In this document: one piece after another, positions 24,496 to 38,441 of the stretch
How the letters are laid out: each line of letters starts with the position of its first letter
Position numbering within the stretch: the stretch's first letter is position 1
DNA from: Limanda limanda
Taxonomy: Eukaryota; Chordata; Actinopteri; Pleuronectiformes; Pleuronectidae
DNA length: 64,000 nucleotides
Direction: 5' to 3'
Assembly (NCBI RefSeq): GCF_963576545.1
Contig: NW_026870549.1
Span: 53,969-117,968, forward strand
Program-made: the position numbers and the translations under genes
Notes under the pieces: model-generated
Database searches by the model: none
The model's input: only the letters and a program-made list of their open reading frames with translations
Told to the model about the DNA's origin: nothing

Positions 24496-27391
24496 GTCTC
24501 TCCGACCTTCACAAAAAAAGTTATTCAAGAATATCTCTTTCTCCTATGTGCTTTCATCCCTAACCCTAACCCTTCCGAAAGTCGGAGAAGCTCAAGGATG
24601 GTACCGATCGATGCGCGCTACCCCATTTAGTGGGGGTAGAGCCTACTTGCAAGTCTCTCCGACCTTCACAAAAAAAGTTATTCAAGAATATCTCTTTCTC
24701 CTATGTGCTTTCATCCCTAACCCTAACCCTAACCCTTCCGAAAGTCGGAGAAGCTCAAGGATGGTACCGATCGATGCGCGCTACCCCATTTAGTGGGGGT
24801 AGAGCCTACTTGCAAGTCTCTCCGACCTTCACAAAAAAAGTTATTCAAGAATATCTCTTTCTCCTATGTGCTTTCATCCCTAACCCTAACCCTAACCCTT
24901 CCGAAAGTCGGAGAAGCTCAAGGATGGTACCGATCGATGCGCGCTACCCCATTTAGTGGGGGTAGAGCCTACTTGCAAGTCTCTCCGACCTTCACGAAAA
25001 AAGTTATTCAAGAATATCTCCTCAGATTTGGGGGAATTTCGTCGGTCGACCTCTTCCGAAGGTCGTACAAGCTCGGGGATGGTACCAATCGATCCGCAGG
25101 ACCCAAATTAGTCCAGATGCAACCACTTTCCAAGTCTCTCCGACCTTCACAAAAAAAGTTATTCAAGAATATCTCTTTCTCCTATGTGCTTTCATCCCTA
25201 ACCCTAACCCTAACCCTTCCGAAAGTCGGAGAAGCTCAAGGATGGTACCGATCGATGCGCGCTACCCCATTTAGTGGGGGTAGAGCCTACTTGCAAGTCT
25301 CTCCGACCTTCACAAAAAAAGTTATTCAAGAATATCTCTTTCTCCTATGTGCTTTCATCCCTAACCCTAACCCTAACCCTTCCGAAAGTCGGAGAAGCTC
25401 AAGGATGGTACCGATCGATGCGCGCTACCCCATTTAGTGGGGGTAGAGCCTACTTGCAAGTCTCTCCGACCTTCACAAAAAAAGTTATTCAAGAATATCT
25501 CCTCAGATTTGGGGGAATTTCGTCGGTCGACCTCTTCCGAAGGTCGTACAAGCTCGGGGATGGTACCAATCGATCCGCAGGACCCAAATTAGTCCAGATG
25601 CAACCACTTTCCAAGTCTCTCCGACCTTCACAAAAAAAGTTATTCAAGAATATCTCTTTCTCCTACGTGCTTTCATCCCTAACCCTAACCCTAACCCTTC
25701 CGAAAGTCGGAGAAGCTCAAGGATGGTACCGATCGATGCGCGCAACCCCATTTAGTGGGGGTAGAGCCTACTTGCAAGTCTCTCCGACCTTCACAAAAAA
25801 AGTTATTCAAGAATATCTCTTTCTCCTATGTGCTTTCATCCCTAACCCTAACCCTAACCCTTCCGAAAGTCGGAGAAGCTCAAGGATGGTACCGATCGAT
25901 GCGCGCTACCCCATTTAGTGGGGGTAGAGCCTACTTGCAAGTCTCTCCGACCTTCACAAAAAAAGTTATTCAAGAATATCTCTTTCTCCTATGTGCTTTC
26001 ATCCCTAACCCTAACCCTAACCCTTCCGAAAGTCGGAGAAGCTCAAGGATGGTACCGATCGATGCGCGCTACCCCATTTAGTGGGGGTAGAGCCTACTTG
26101 CAAGTCTCTCCGACCTTCACAAAAAAAGTTATTCAAGAATATCTCCTCAGATTTGGGGGAATTTCGTCGGTCGACCTCTTCCGAAGGTCGTACAAGCTCG
26201 GGGATGGTACCAATCGATCCGCAGGACCCAAATTAGTCCAGATGCAACCACTTTCCAAGTCTCTCCGACCTTCACAAAAAAAGTTATTCAAGAATATCTC
26301 TTTCTCCTATGTGCTTTCATCCCTAACCCTAACCCTAACCCTTCCGAAAGTCGGAGAAGCTCAAGGATGGTACCGATCGATGCGCGCAACGCCATTTAGT
26401 GGGGGTAAAGCCTACTTGCAAGTCTCTCCGACCTTCACAAAAAAAGTTATTCAAGAATATCTCTTTCTCCTATGTGCTTTCATCCCTAACCCTAACCCTA
26501 ACCCTTCCGAAAGTCGGAGAAGCTCAAGGATGGTACCGATCGATGCGCGCTACCCCATTTAGTGGGGGTAGAGCCTACTTGCAAGTCTCTCCGACCTTCA
26601 CAAAAAAATTTATTCAAGAATATCTCTTTCTCCTATGTGCTTTCATCCCTAACCCTAACCCTAACCCTTCCGAAAGTCGGAGAAGCTCAAGGATGGTACC
26701 GATCGATGCGCGCTACCCCATTTAGTGGGGGTAGAGCCTACTTGCAAGTCTCTCCGACCTTCACAAAAAAAGTTATTCAAGAATATCTCCTCAGATTTGG
26801 GGGAATTTCGTCGGTCGACCTCTTCCGAAGGTCGTACAAGCTCGGGGATGGTACCAATCGATCCGCAGGACCCAAATTAGTCAAGATGCAACCACTTTCC
26901 AAGTCTCTCCGACCTTCACAAAAAAAGTTATTCAAGAATATCTCTTTCTCCTATGTGCTTTCATCCCTAACCCTAACCCTAACCCTTCCGAAAGTCGGAG
27001 AAGCTCAAGGATGGTACCGATCGATGCGCGCTACCCCATTTAGTGGGGGTAGAGCCTACTTGCAAGTCTCTCCGACCTTCACAAAAAAAGTTATTCAAGA
27101 ATATCTCTTTCTCCTATGTGCTTTCATCCCTAACCCTAACCCTAACCCTTCCGAAAGTCGGAGAAGCTCAAGGATGGTACCGATCGATGCGCGCTACCCC
27201 ATTTAGTGGGGGTAGAGCCTACTTGCAAGTCTCTCCGACCTTCACAAAAAAAGTTATTCAAGAATATCTCTTTCTCCTATGTGCTTTCATCCCTAACCCT
27301 AACCCTAACCCTTCCGAAAGTCGGAGAAGCTCAAGGATGGTACCGATCGATGCGCGCTACCCCATTTAGTGGGGGTAGAGCCTACTTGCAA

Positions 27392-30277
27392 GTCTCTCCG
27401 ACCTTCACAAAAAAAGTTATTCAAGAATATCTCCTCAGATTTGGGGGAATTTCGTCGGTCGACCTCTTCCGAAGGTCGTACAAGCTCGGGGATGGTACCA
27501 ATCGATCCGCAGGACCCAAATTAGTCCAGATGCAACCACTTTCCAAGTCTCTCCGACCTTCACAAAAAAAGTTATTCAAGAATATCTCTTTCTCCTATGT
27601 GCTTTCATCCCTAACCCTAACCCTAACCCTTCCGAAAGTCGGAGAAGCTCAAGGATGGTACTGATCGATGCGCGCTACCCCATTTAGTGGGGGTAGAGCC
27701 TACTTGCAAGTCTCTCCGACCTTCACAAAAAACGTTATTCAAGAATATCTCTTTCTCCTATGTGCTTTCATCCCTAACCCTAACCCTAACCCTTCCGAAA
27801 GTCGGAGAAGCTCAAGGATGGTACTGATCGATGCGCGCTACCCCATTTAGTGGGGGTAGAGCCTACTTGCAAGTCTCTCCGACCTTCACAAAAAAAGTTA
27901 TTCAAGAATATCTCCTCAGATTTGGGGGAATTTCGTCGGTCGACCTCTTCCGAAGGTCGTACAAGCTCGGGGATGGTACCAATCGATCCGCAGGACCCAA
28001 ATTAGTCCAGATGCAACCACTTTCCAAGTCTCTCCGACCTTCACAAAAAAAGTTATTCAAGAATATCTCTTTCTCCTATGTGCTTTCATCCCTAACCCTA
28101 ACCCTAACCCTTCCGAAAGTCGGAGAAGCTCAAGGATGGTACCGATCGATGCGCGCTACCCCATTTAGTGGGGGTAAAGCCTACTTGCAAGTCTCTCCGA
28201 CCTTCACAAAAAAAGTTATTCAAGAATATCTCTTTCTCCTATGTGCTTTCATCCCTAACCCTAACCCTAACCCTTCCGAAAGTCGGAGAAGCTCAAGGAT
28301 GGTACCGATCGATGCGCGCTACCCCATTTAGTGGGGGTAGAGCCTACTTGCAAGTCTCTCCGACCTTCACAAAAAAAGTTATTCAAGAATATCTCCTCAG
28401 ATTTGGGGGAATTTCGTCGGTCGACCTCTTCCGAAGGTCGTACAAGCTCGGGGATGGTACCAATCGATCCGCAGGACCCAAATTAGTCCAGATGCAACCA
28501 CTTTCCAAGTCTCTCCGACCTTCACAAAAAAAGTTATTCAAGAATATCTCTTTCTCCTATGTGCTTTCATCCCTAACCCTAACCCTAACCCTTCCGAAAG
28601 TCGGAGAAGCTCAAGGATGGTACTGATCGATGCGCGCTACCCCATTTAGTGGGGGTAGAGCCTACTTGCAAGTCTCTCCGACCTTCACAAAAAACGTTAT
28701 TCAAGAATATCTCTTTCTCCTATGTGCTTTCATCCCTAACCCTAACCCTAACCCTTCCGAAAGTCGGAGAAGCTCAAGGATGGTACTGATCGATGCGCGC
28801 TACCCCATTTAGTGGGGGTAGAGCCTACTTGCAAGTCTCTCCGACCTTCACAAAAAAAGTTATTCAAGAATATCTCCTCAGATTTGGGGGAATTTCGTCG
28901 GTCGACCTCTTCCGAAGGTCGTACAAGCTCGGGGATGGTACCAATCGATCCGCAGGACCCAAATTAGTCCAGATGCAACCACTTTCCAAGTCTCTCCGAC
29001 CTTCACAAAAAAAGTTATTCAAGAATATCTCTTTCTCCTATGTGCTTTCATCCCTAACCCTAACCCTAACCCTTCCGAAAGTCGGAGAAGCTCAAGGATG
29101 GTACTGATCGATGCGCGCTACCCCATTTAGTGGGGGTAGAGCCTACTTGCAAGTCTCTCCGACCTTCACAAAAAACGTTATTCAAGAATATCTCTTTCTC
29201 CTATGTGCTTTCATCCCTAACCCTAACCCTAACCCTTCCGAAAGTCGGAGAAGCTCAAGGATGGTACTGATCGATGCGCGCTACCCCATTTAGTGGGGGT
29301 AGAGCCTACTTGCAAGTCTCTCCGACCTTCACAAAAAAAGTTATTCAAGAATATCTCCTCAGATTTGGGGGAATTTCGTCGGTCGACCTCTTCCGAAGGT
29401 CGTACAAGCTCGGGGATGGTACCAATCGATCCGCAGGACCCAAATTAGTCCAGATGCAACCACTTTCCAAGTCTCTCCGACCTTCACAAAAAAAGTTATT
29501 CAAGAATATCTCTTTCTCCTATGTGCTTTCATCCCTAACCCTAACCCTAACCCTTCCGAAAGTCGGAGAAGCTCAAGGATGGTACCGATCGATGCGCGCT
29601 ACCCCATTTAGTGGGGGTAAAGCCTACTTGCAAGTCTCTCCGACCTTCACAAAAAAAGTTATTCAAGAATATCTCTTTCTCCTATGTGCTTTCATCCCTA
29701 ACCCTAACCCTAACCCTTCCGAAAGTCGGAGAAGCTCAAGGATGGTACCGATCGATGCGCGCTACCCCATTTAGTGGGGGTAGAGCCTACTTGCAAGTCT
29801 CTCCGACCTTCACAAAAAAAGTTATTCAAGAATATCTCCTCAGATTTGGGGGAATTTCGTCGGTCGACCTCTTCCGAAGGTCGTACAAGCTCGGGGATGG
29901 TACCAATCGATCCGCAGGACCCAAATTAGTCCAGATGCAACCACTTTCCAAGTCTCTCCGACCTTCACAAAAAAAGTTATTCAAGAATATCTCTTTCTCC
30001 TATGTGCTTTCATCCCTAACCCTAACCCTAACCCTTCCGAAAGTCGGAGAAGCTCAAGGATGGTACTGATCGATGCGCGCTACCCCATTTAGTGGGGGTA
30101 GAGCCTACTTGCAAGTCTCTCCGACCTTCACAAAAAACGTTATTCAAGAATATCTCTTTCTCCTATGTGCTTTCATCCCTAACCCTAACCCTAACCCTTC
30201 CGAAAGTCGGAGAAGCTCAAGGATGGTACTGATCGATGCGCGCTACCCCATTTAGTGGGGGTAGAGCCTACTTGCAA
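27392..30277 (+). repeat. Regular 481-bp higher-order repeat (B-A-A), six copies
   Basis: Six successive B-A-A blocks of exactly 481 bp. Two subtypes occur in the order X Y X X Y X: X has GGTACTG in both A units and AAAAAACGTT in the second, Y has GGGGGTAAAGCC after the first A unit. This is the most regular stretch of the window. Confidence 0.93.
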
Positions 30278-33200
30278 GTCTCTCCGACCTTCACAAAAAA
30301 AGTTATTCAAGAATATCTCCTCAGATTTGGGGGAATTTCGTCGGTCGACCTCTTCCGAAGGTCGTACAAGCTCGGGGATGGTACCAATCGATCCGCAGGA
30401 CCCAAATTAGTCCAGATGCAACCACTTTCCAAGTCTCTCCGACCTTCACAAAAAAAGTTATTCAAGAATATCTCTTTCTCCTATGTGCTTTCATCCCTAA
30501 CCCTAACCCTAACCCTTCCGAAAGTCGGAGAAGCTCAAGGATGGTACCGATCGATGCGCGCTACCCCATTTAGTGGGGGTAGAGCCTACTTGCATGTCTC
30601 TCCGACCTTCACAAAAAAAGTTATTCAAGAATATCTCTTTCTCCTATGTGCTTTCATCCCTAACCCTAACCCTAACCCTTCCGAAAGTCGGAAAAGCTCA
30701 AGGATGGTACCGATCGATGCGCGCTACCCCATTTAGTGGGGGTAGAGCCTACTTGCAAGTCTCTCCGACCTTCACAAAAAAAGTTATTCAAGAATATCTC
30801 TTTCTCCTATGTGCTTTCATCCCTAACCCTAACCCTAACCCTTCCGAAAGTCGGAGAAGCTCAAGGATGGTACCGATCGATGCGCGCTACCCCATTTAGT
30901 GGGGGTAGAGCCTACTTGCAAGTCTCTCCGACCTTCACAAAAAAAGTTATTCAAGAATATCTCCTCAGATTTGGGGGAATTTCGTCGGTCGACCTCTTCC
31001 GAAGGTCGTACAAGCTCGGGGATGGTACCAATCGATCCGCAGGACCCAAATTAGTCCAGATGCAACCACTTTCCAAGTCTCTCCGACCTTCACAAAAAAA
31101 GTTATTCAAGAATATCTCTTTCTCCTATGTGCTTTCATCCCTAACCCTAACCCTAACCCTTCCGAAAGTCGGAGAAGCTCAAGGATGGTACCGATCGATG
31201 CGCGCTACCCCATTTAGTGGGGGTAGAGCCTACTTGCAAGTCTCTCCGACCTTCACAAAAAAAGTTATTCAAGAATATCTCTTTCTCCTATGTGCTTTCA
31301 TCCCTAACCCTAACCCTAACCCTTCCGAAAGTCGGAGAAGCTCAAGGATGGTACCGATCGATGCGCGCTACCCCATTTAGTGGGGGTAGAGCCTACTTGC
31401 AAGTCTCTCCGACCTTCACAAAAAAAGTTATTCAAGAATATCTCTTTCTCCTATGTGCTTTCATCCCTAACCCTAACCCTAACCCTTCCGAAAGTCGGAG
31501 AAGCTCAAGGATGGTACCGATCGATGCGCGCTACCCCATTTAGTGGGGGTAGAGCCTACTTGCAAGTCTCTCCGACCTTCACAAAAAAAGTTATTCAAGA
31601 ATATCTCCTCAGATTTGGGGGAATTTCGTCGGTCGACCTCTTCCGAAGGTCGTACAAGCTCGGGGATGGTACCAATCGATCCGCAGGACCCAAATTAGTC
31701 CAGATGCAACCACTTTCCAAGTCTCTCCGACCTTCACAAAAAAAGTTATTCAAGAATATCTCTTTCTCCTATGTGCTTTCATCCCTAACCCTAACCCTAA
31801 CCCTTCCGAAAGTCGGAGAAGCTCAAGGATGGTACCGATCGATGTGCGCTACCCCATTTAGTGGGGGTAGAGCCTACTTGCAAGTCTCTCCGACCTTCAC
31901 AAAAAAAGTTATTCAAGAATATCTCTTTCTCCTATGTGCTTTCATCCCTAACCCTAACCCTAACCCTTCCGAAAGTCGGAGAAGCTCAAGGATGGTACCG
32001 ATCGATGCGCGCTACCCCATTTAGTGGGGGTAGAGCCTACTTGCAAGTCTCTCCGACCTTCACAAAAAAAGTTATTCAAGAATATCTCTTTCTCCTATGT
32101 GCTTTCATCCCTAACCCTAACCCTAACCCTTCCGAAAGTCGGAGAAGCTCAAGGATGGTACCGATCGATGCGCGCTACCCCATTTAGTGGGGGTAGAGCC
32201 TACTTGCAAGTCTCTCCGACCTTCACAAAAAAAGTTATTCAAGAATATCTCCTCAGATTTGGGGGAATTTCGTCGGTCGACCTCTTCCGAAGGTCGTACA
32301 AGCTCGGGGATGGTACCAATCGATCCGCAGGACCCAAATTAGTCCAGATGCAACCACTTTCCAAGTCTCTCCGACCTTCACAAAAAAAGTTATTCAAGAA
32401 TATCTCTTTCTCCTACGTGCTTTCATCCCTAACCCTAACCCTAACCCTTCCGAAAGTCGGAGAAGCTCAAGGATGGTACCGATCGATGCGCGCAACCCCA
32501 TTTAGTGGGGGTAGAGCCTACTTGCAAGTCTCTCCGACCTTCACAAAAAAAGTTATTCAAGAATATCTCTTTCTCCTATGTGCTTTCATCCCTAACCCTA
32601 ACCCTAACCCTTCCGAAAGTCGGAGAAGCTCAAGGATGGTACCGATCGATGCGCGCTACCCCATTTAGTGGGGGTAGAGCCTACTTGCAAGTCTCTCCGA
32701 CCTTCACAAAAAAAGTTATTCAAGAATATCTCCTCAGATTTGGGGGAATTTCGTCGGTCGACCTCTTCCGAAGGTCGTACAAGCTCGGGGATGGTACCAA
32801 TCGATCCGCAGGACCCAAATTAGTCCAGATGCAACCACTTTCCAAGTCTCTCCGACCTTCACAAAAAAAGTTATTCAAGAATATCTCTTTCTCCTATGTG
32901 CTTTCATCCCTAACCCTAACCCTAACCCTTCCGAAAGTCGGAGAAGCTCAAGGATGGTACCGATCGATGTGCGCTACCCCATTTAGTGGGGGTAGAGCCT
33001 ACTTGCAAGTCTCTCCGACCTTCACAAAAAAAGTTATTCAAGAATATCTCTTTCTCCTATGTGCTTTCATCCCTAACCCTAACCCTAACCCTTCCGAAAG
33101 TCGGAGAAGCTCAAGGATGGTACCGATCGATGCGCGCTACCCCATTTAGTGGGGGTAGAGCCTACTTGCAAGTCTCTCCGACCTTCACAAAAAAAGTTAT

Positions 33201-35080
33201 TCAAGAATATCTCTTTCTCCTATGTGCTTTCATCCCTAACCCTAACCCTAACCCTTACGAAAGTCGGAGAAGCTCAAGGATGGTACCGATCGATGCGCGC
33301 TACCCCATTTAGTGGGGGTAGAGCCTACTTGCAAGTCTCTCCGACCTTCACAAAAAAAGTTATTCAAGAATATCTCTTTCTCCTATGTGCTTTCATCCCT
33401 AACCCTAACCCTAACCCTTCCGAAAGTCGGAGAAGCTCAAGGATGGTACCGATCGATGCGCGCTACCCCATTTAGTGGGGGTAGAGCCTACTTGCAAGTC
33501 TCTCCGACCTTCACAAAAAAAGTTATTCAAGAATATCTCCTCAGATTTGGGGGAATTTCGTCGGTCGACCTCTTCCGAAGGTCGTACAAGCTCGGGGATG
33601 GTACCAATCGATCCGCAGGACCCAAATTAGTCCAGATGCAACCACTTTCCAAGTCTCTCCGACCTTCACAAAAAAAGTTATTCAAGAATATCTCTTTCTC
33701 CTATGTGCTTTCATCCCTAACCCTAACCCTAACCCTTCCGAAAGTCGGAGAAGCTCAAGGATGGTACCGATCGATGTGCGCTACCCCATTTAGTGGGGGT
33801 AGAGCCTACTTGCAAGTCTCTCCGACCTTCACAAAAAAAGTTATTCAAGAATATCTCTTTCTCCTATGTGCTTTCATCCCTAACCCTAACCCTAACCCTT
33901 CCGAAAGTCGGAGAAGCTCAAGGATGGTACCGATCGATGCGCGCTACCCCATTTAGTGGGGGTAGAGCCTACTTGCAAGTCTCTCCGACCTTCACAAAAA
34001 AAGTTATTCAAGAATATCTCTTTCTCCTATGTGCTTTCATCCCTAACCCTAACCCTAACCCTTCCGAAAGTCGGAGAAGCTCAAGGATGGTACCGATCGA
34101 TGCGCGCTACCCCATTTAGTGGGGGTAGAGCCTACTTGCAAGTCTCTCCGACCTTCACAAAAAAAGTTATTCAAGAATATCTCTTTCTCCTATGTGCTTT
34201 CATCCCTAACCCTAACCCTAACCCTTCCGAAAGTCGGAGAAGCTCAAGGATGGTACCGATCGATGCGCGCTACCCCATTTAGTGGGGGTAGAGCCTACTT
34301 GCAAGTCTCTCCGACCTTCACAAAAAAAGTTATTCAAGAATATCTCCTCAGATTTGGGGGAATTTCGTCGGTCGACCTCTTCCGAAGGTCGTACAAGCTC
34401 GGGGATGGTACCAATCGATCCGCAGGACCCAAATTAGTCCAGATGCAACCACTTTCCAAGTCTCTCCGACCTTCACAAAAAAAGTTATTCAAGAATATCT
34501 CTTTCTCCTATGTGCTTTCATCCCTAACCCTAACCCTAACCCTTCCGAAAGTCGGAGAAGCTCAAGGATGGTACCGATCGATGCGCGCTACCCCATTTAG
34601 TGGGGGTAGAGCCTACTTGCAAGTCTCTCCGACCTTCACAAAAAAAGTTATTCAAGAATATCTCTTTCTCCTATGTGCTTTCATCCCTAACCCTAACCCT
34701 AACCCTTCCGAAAGTCGGAGAAGCTCAAGGATGGTACCGATCGATGCGCGCTACCCCATTTAGTGGGGGTAGAGCCTACTTGCAAGTCTCTCCGACCTTC
34801 ACAAAAAAAGTTATTCAAGAATATCTCCTCAGATTTGGGGGAATTTCGTCGGTCGACCTCTTCCGAAGGTCGTACAAGCTCGGGGATGGTACCAATCGAT
34901 CCGCAGGACCCAAATTAGTCCAGATGCAACCACTTTCCAAGTCTCTCCGACCTTCACAAAAAAAGTTATTCAAGAATATCTCTTTCTCCTACGTGCTTTC
35001 ATCTCTAACCCTAACCCTAACCCTTCCGAAAGTCGGAGAAGCTCAAGGATGGTACCGATCGATGCGCGCAACCCCATTTA

Positions 35081-35198
35081 GTGGGGGTAGAGCCTATCTC
35101 TTTCTCCTATGTGCTTTCATCCCTAACCCTAACCCTAACCCTTCCGAAAGTCGGAGAAGCTCAAGGATGGTACCGATCGATGCGCGCTACCCCATTTA
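35081..35198 (+). repeat. Shortened A monomer with 45-bp deletion (118 bp)
   Basis: The distance between successive hairpin boxes is 118 instead of 163. Sequence jumps from GAGCCTA to TCTCTTTCTCC at 35096/35097, removing the monomer boundary and the A7 head. The lost segment is flanked by TA on both sides in the intact unit, consistent with a small-homology deletion. Confidence 0.92.
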
Positions 35199-35384
35199 GT
35201 GGGGGTAGAGCCTACTTGCAAGTCTCTCCGACCTTCACAAAAAAAGTTATTCAAGAATATCTCTTTCTCCTATGTGCTTTCATCCCTAACCCTAACCCTA
35301 ACCCTTCCGAAAGTCGGAGAAGCTCAAGGATGGTACCGATCGATGCGCGCTACCCCATTTAGTGGGGGTAGAGCCTACTTGCAA

Positions 35385-35539
35385 GTCTCTCCGACCTTCA
35401 CGAAAAAAGTTATTCAAGAATATCTCCTCAGATTTGGGGGAATTTCGTCGGTCGACCTCTTCCGAAGGTCGTACAAGCTCGGGGATGGTACCAATCGATC
35501 CGCAGGACCCAAATTAGTCCAGATGCAACCACTTTCCAA
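35385..35539 (+). repeat. B monomer at the junction of the two 11-kb copies
   Basis: Carries TTCACGAAAA, a variant otherwise seen only in the B units at 24979 and 36029, the two that correspond between the duplication copies. It lies at the join of copy 1 and copy 2. Confidence 0.85.
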
Positions 35540-38441
35540 GTCTCTCCGACCTTCACAAAAAAAGTTATTCAAGAATATCTCTTTCTCCTATGTGCTTTCA
35601 TCCCTAACCCTAACCCTAACCCTTCCGAAAGTCGGAGAAGCTCAAGGATGGTACCGATCGATGCGCGCTACCCCATTTAGTGGGGGTAGAGCCTACTTGC
35701 AAGTCTCTCCGACCTTCACAAAAAAAGTTATTCAAGAATATCTCTTTCTCCTATGTGCTTTCATCCCTAACCCTAACCCTAACCCTTCCGAAAGTCGGAG
35801 AAGCTCAAGGATGGTACCGATCGATGCGCGCTACCCCATTTAGTGGGGGTAGAGCCTACTTGCAAGTCTCTCCGACCTTCACAAAAAAAGTTATTCAAGA
35901 ATATCTCTTTCTCCTATGTGCTTTCATCCCTAACCCTAACCCTAACCCTTCCGAAAGTCGGAGAAGCTCAAGGATGGTACCGATCGATGCGCGCTACCCC
36001 ATTTAGTGGGGGTAGAGCCTACTTGCAAGTCTCTCCGACCTTCACGAAAAAAGTTATTCAAGAATATCTCCTCAGATTTGGGGGAATTTCGTCGGTCGAC
36101 CTCTTCCGAAGGTCGTACAAGCTCGGGGATGGTACCAATCGATCCGCAGGACCCAAATTAGTCCAGATGCAACCACTTTCCAAGTCTCTCCGACCTTCAC
36201 AAAAAAAGTTATTCAAGAATATCTCTTTCTCCTATGTGCTTTCATCCCTAACCCTAACCCTAACCCTTCCGAAAGTCGGAGAAGCTCAAGGATGGTACCG
36301 ATCGATGCGCGCTACCCCATTTAGTGGGGGTAGAGCCTACTTGCAAGTCTCTCCGACCTTCACAAAAAAAGTTATTCAAGAATATCTCTTTCTCCTATGT
36401 GCTTTCATCCCTAACCCTAACCCTAACCCTTCCGAAAGTCGGAGAAGCTCAAGGATGGTACCGATCGATGCGCGCTACCCCATTTAGTGGGGGTAGAGCC
36501 TACTTGCAAGTCTCTCCGACCTTCACAAAAAAAGTTATTCAAGAATATCTCCTCAGATTTGGGGGAATTTCGTCGGTCGACCTCTTCCGAAGGTCGTACA
36601 AGCTCGGGGATGGTACCAATCGATCCGCAGGACCCAAATTAGTCCAGATGCAACCACTTTCCAAGTCTCTCCGACCTTCACAAAAAAAGTTATTCAAGAA
36701 TATCTCTTTCTCCTACGTGCTTTCATCCCTAACCCTAACCCTAACCCTTCCGAAAGTCGGAGAAGCTCAAGGATGGTACCGATCGATGCGCGCAACCCCA
36801 TTTAGTGGGGGTAGAGCCTACTTGCAAGTCTCTCCGACCTTCACAAAAAAAGTTATTCAAGAATATCTCTTTCTCCTATGTGCTTTCATCCCTAACCCTA
36901 ACCCTAACCCTTCCGAAAGTCGGAGAAGCTCAAGGATGGTACCGATCGATGCGCGCTACCCCATTTAGTGGGGGTAGAGCCTACTTGCAAGTCTCTCCGA
37001 CCTTCACAAAAAAAGTTATTCAAGAATATCTCTTTCTCCTATGTGCTTTCATCCCTAACCCTAACCCTAACCCTTCCGAAAGTCGGAGAAGCTCAAGGAT
37101 GGTACCGATCGATGCGCGCTACCCCATTTAGTGGGGGTAGAGCCTACTTGCAAGTCTCTCCGACCTTCACAAAAAAAGTTATTCAAGAATATCTCCTCAG
37201 ATTTGGGGGAATTTCGTCGGTCGACCTCTTCCGAAGGTCGTACAAGCTCGGGGATGGTACCAATCGATCCGCAGGACCCAAATTAGTCCAGATGCAACCA
37301 CTTTCCAAGTCTCTCCGACCTTCACAAAAAAAGTTATTCAAGAATATCTCTTTCTCCTATGTGCTTTCATCCCTAACCCTAACCCTAACCCTTCCGAAAG
37401 TCGGAGAAGCTCAAGGATGGTACCGATCGATGCGCGCAACGCCATTTAGTGGGGGTAAAGCCTACTTGCAAGTCTCTCCGACCTTCACAAAAAAAGTTAT
37501 TCAAGAATATCTCTTTCTCCTATGTGCTTTCATCCCTAACCCTAACCCTAACCCTTCCGAAAGTCGGAGAAGCTCAAGGATGGTACCGATCGATGCGCGC
37601 TACCCCATTTAGTGGGGGTAGAGCCTACTTGCAAGTCTCTCCGACCTTCACAAAAAAATTTATTCAAGAATATCTCTTTCTCCTATGTGCTTTCATCCCT
37701 AACCCTAACCCTAACCCTTCCGAAAGTCGGAGAAGCTCAAGGATGGTACCGATCGATGCGCGCTACCCCATTTAGTGGGGGTAGAGCCTACTTGCAAGTC
37801 TCTCCGACCTTCACAAAAAAAGTTATTCAAGAATATCTCCTCAGATTTGGGGGAATTTCGTCGGTCGACCTCTTCCGAAGGTCGTACAAGCTCGGGGATG
37901 GTACCAATCGATCCGCAGGACCCAAATTAGTCAAGATGCAACCACTTTCCAAGTCTCTCCGACCTTCACAAAAAAAGTTATTCAAGAATATCTCTTTCTC
38001 CTATGTGCTTTCATCCCTAACCCTAACCCTAACCCTTCCGAAAGTCGGAGAAGCTCAAGGATGGTACCGATCGATGCGCGCTACCCCATTTAGTGGGGGT
38101 AGAGCCTACTTGCAAGTCTCTCCGACCTTCACAAAAAAAGTTATTCAAGAATATCTCTTTCTCCTATGTGCTTTCATCCCTAACCCTAACCCTAACCCTT
38201 CCGAAAGTCGGAGAAGCTCAAGGATGGTACCGATCGATGCGCGCTACCCCATTTAGTGGGGGTAGAGCCTACTTGCAAGTCTCTCCGACCTTCACAAAAA
38301 AAGTTATTCAAGAATATCTCTTTCTCCTATGTGCTTTCATCCCTAACCCTAACCCTAACCCTTCCGAAAGTCGGAGAAGCTCAAGGATGGTACCGATCGA
38401 TGCGCGCTACCCCATTTAGTGGGGGTAGAGCCTACTTGCAA

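Larger units (their letters stand above)
24496..35384 (+). repeat. 11-kb segmental duplication, copy 1
   Basis: The order of A and B units and private variants match 35,540-45,947. The offset is 11,050 bp up to about 28.8 kb and 10,563 bp after it. Shared markers are TTCACGAAAA near 24995, CTCCTACGTG near 25665, CAACGCC near 26391, AAAAAAATTT near 26608, GTCAAGATG near 26882, TTGCATGTC near 30595, CCCTTACGAAAG near 33256, ATCTCTAACC near 35004 and a 45-bp deletion at 35096. B units start at 24979, 25460, 26104, 26748, 27392, 27873, 28354, 28835, 29316, 29797, 30278, 30922, 31566, 32210, 32691, 33498, 34305 and 34786. Confidence 0.9.
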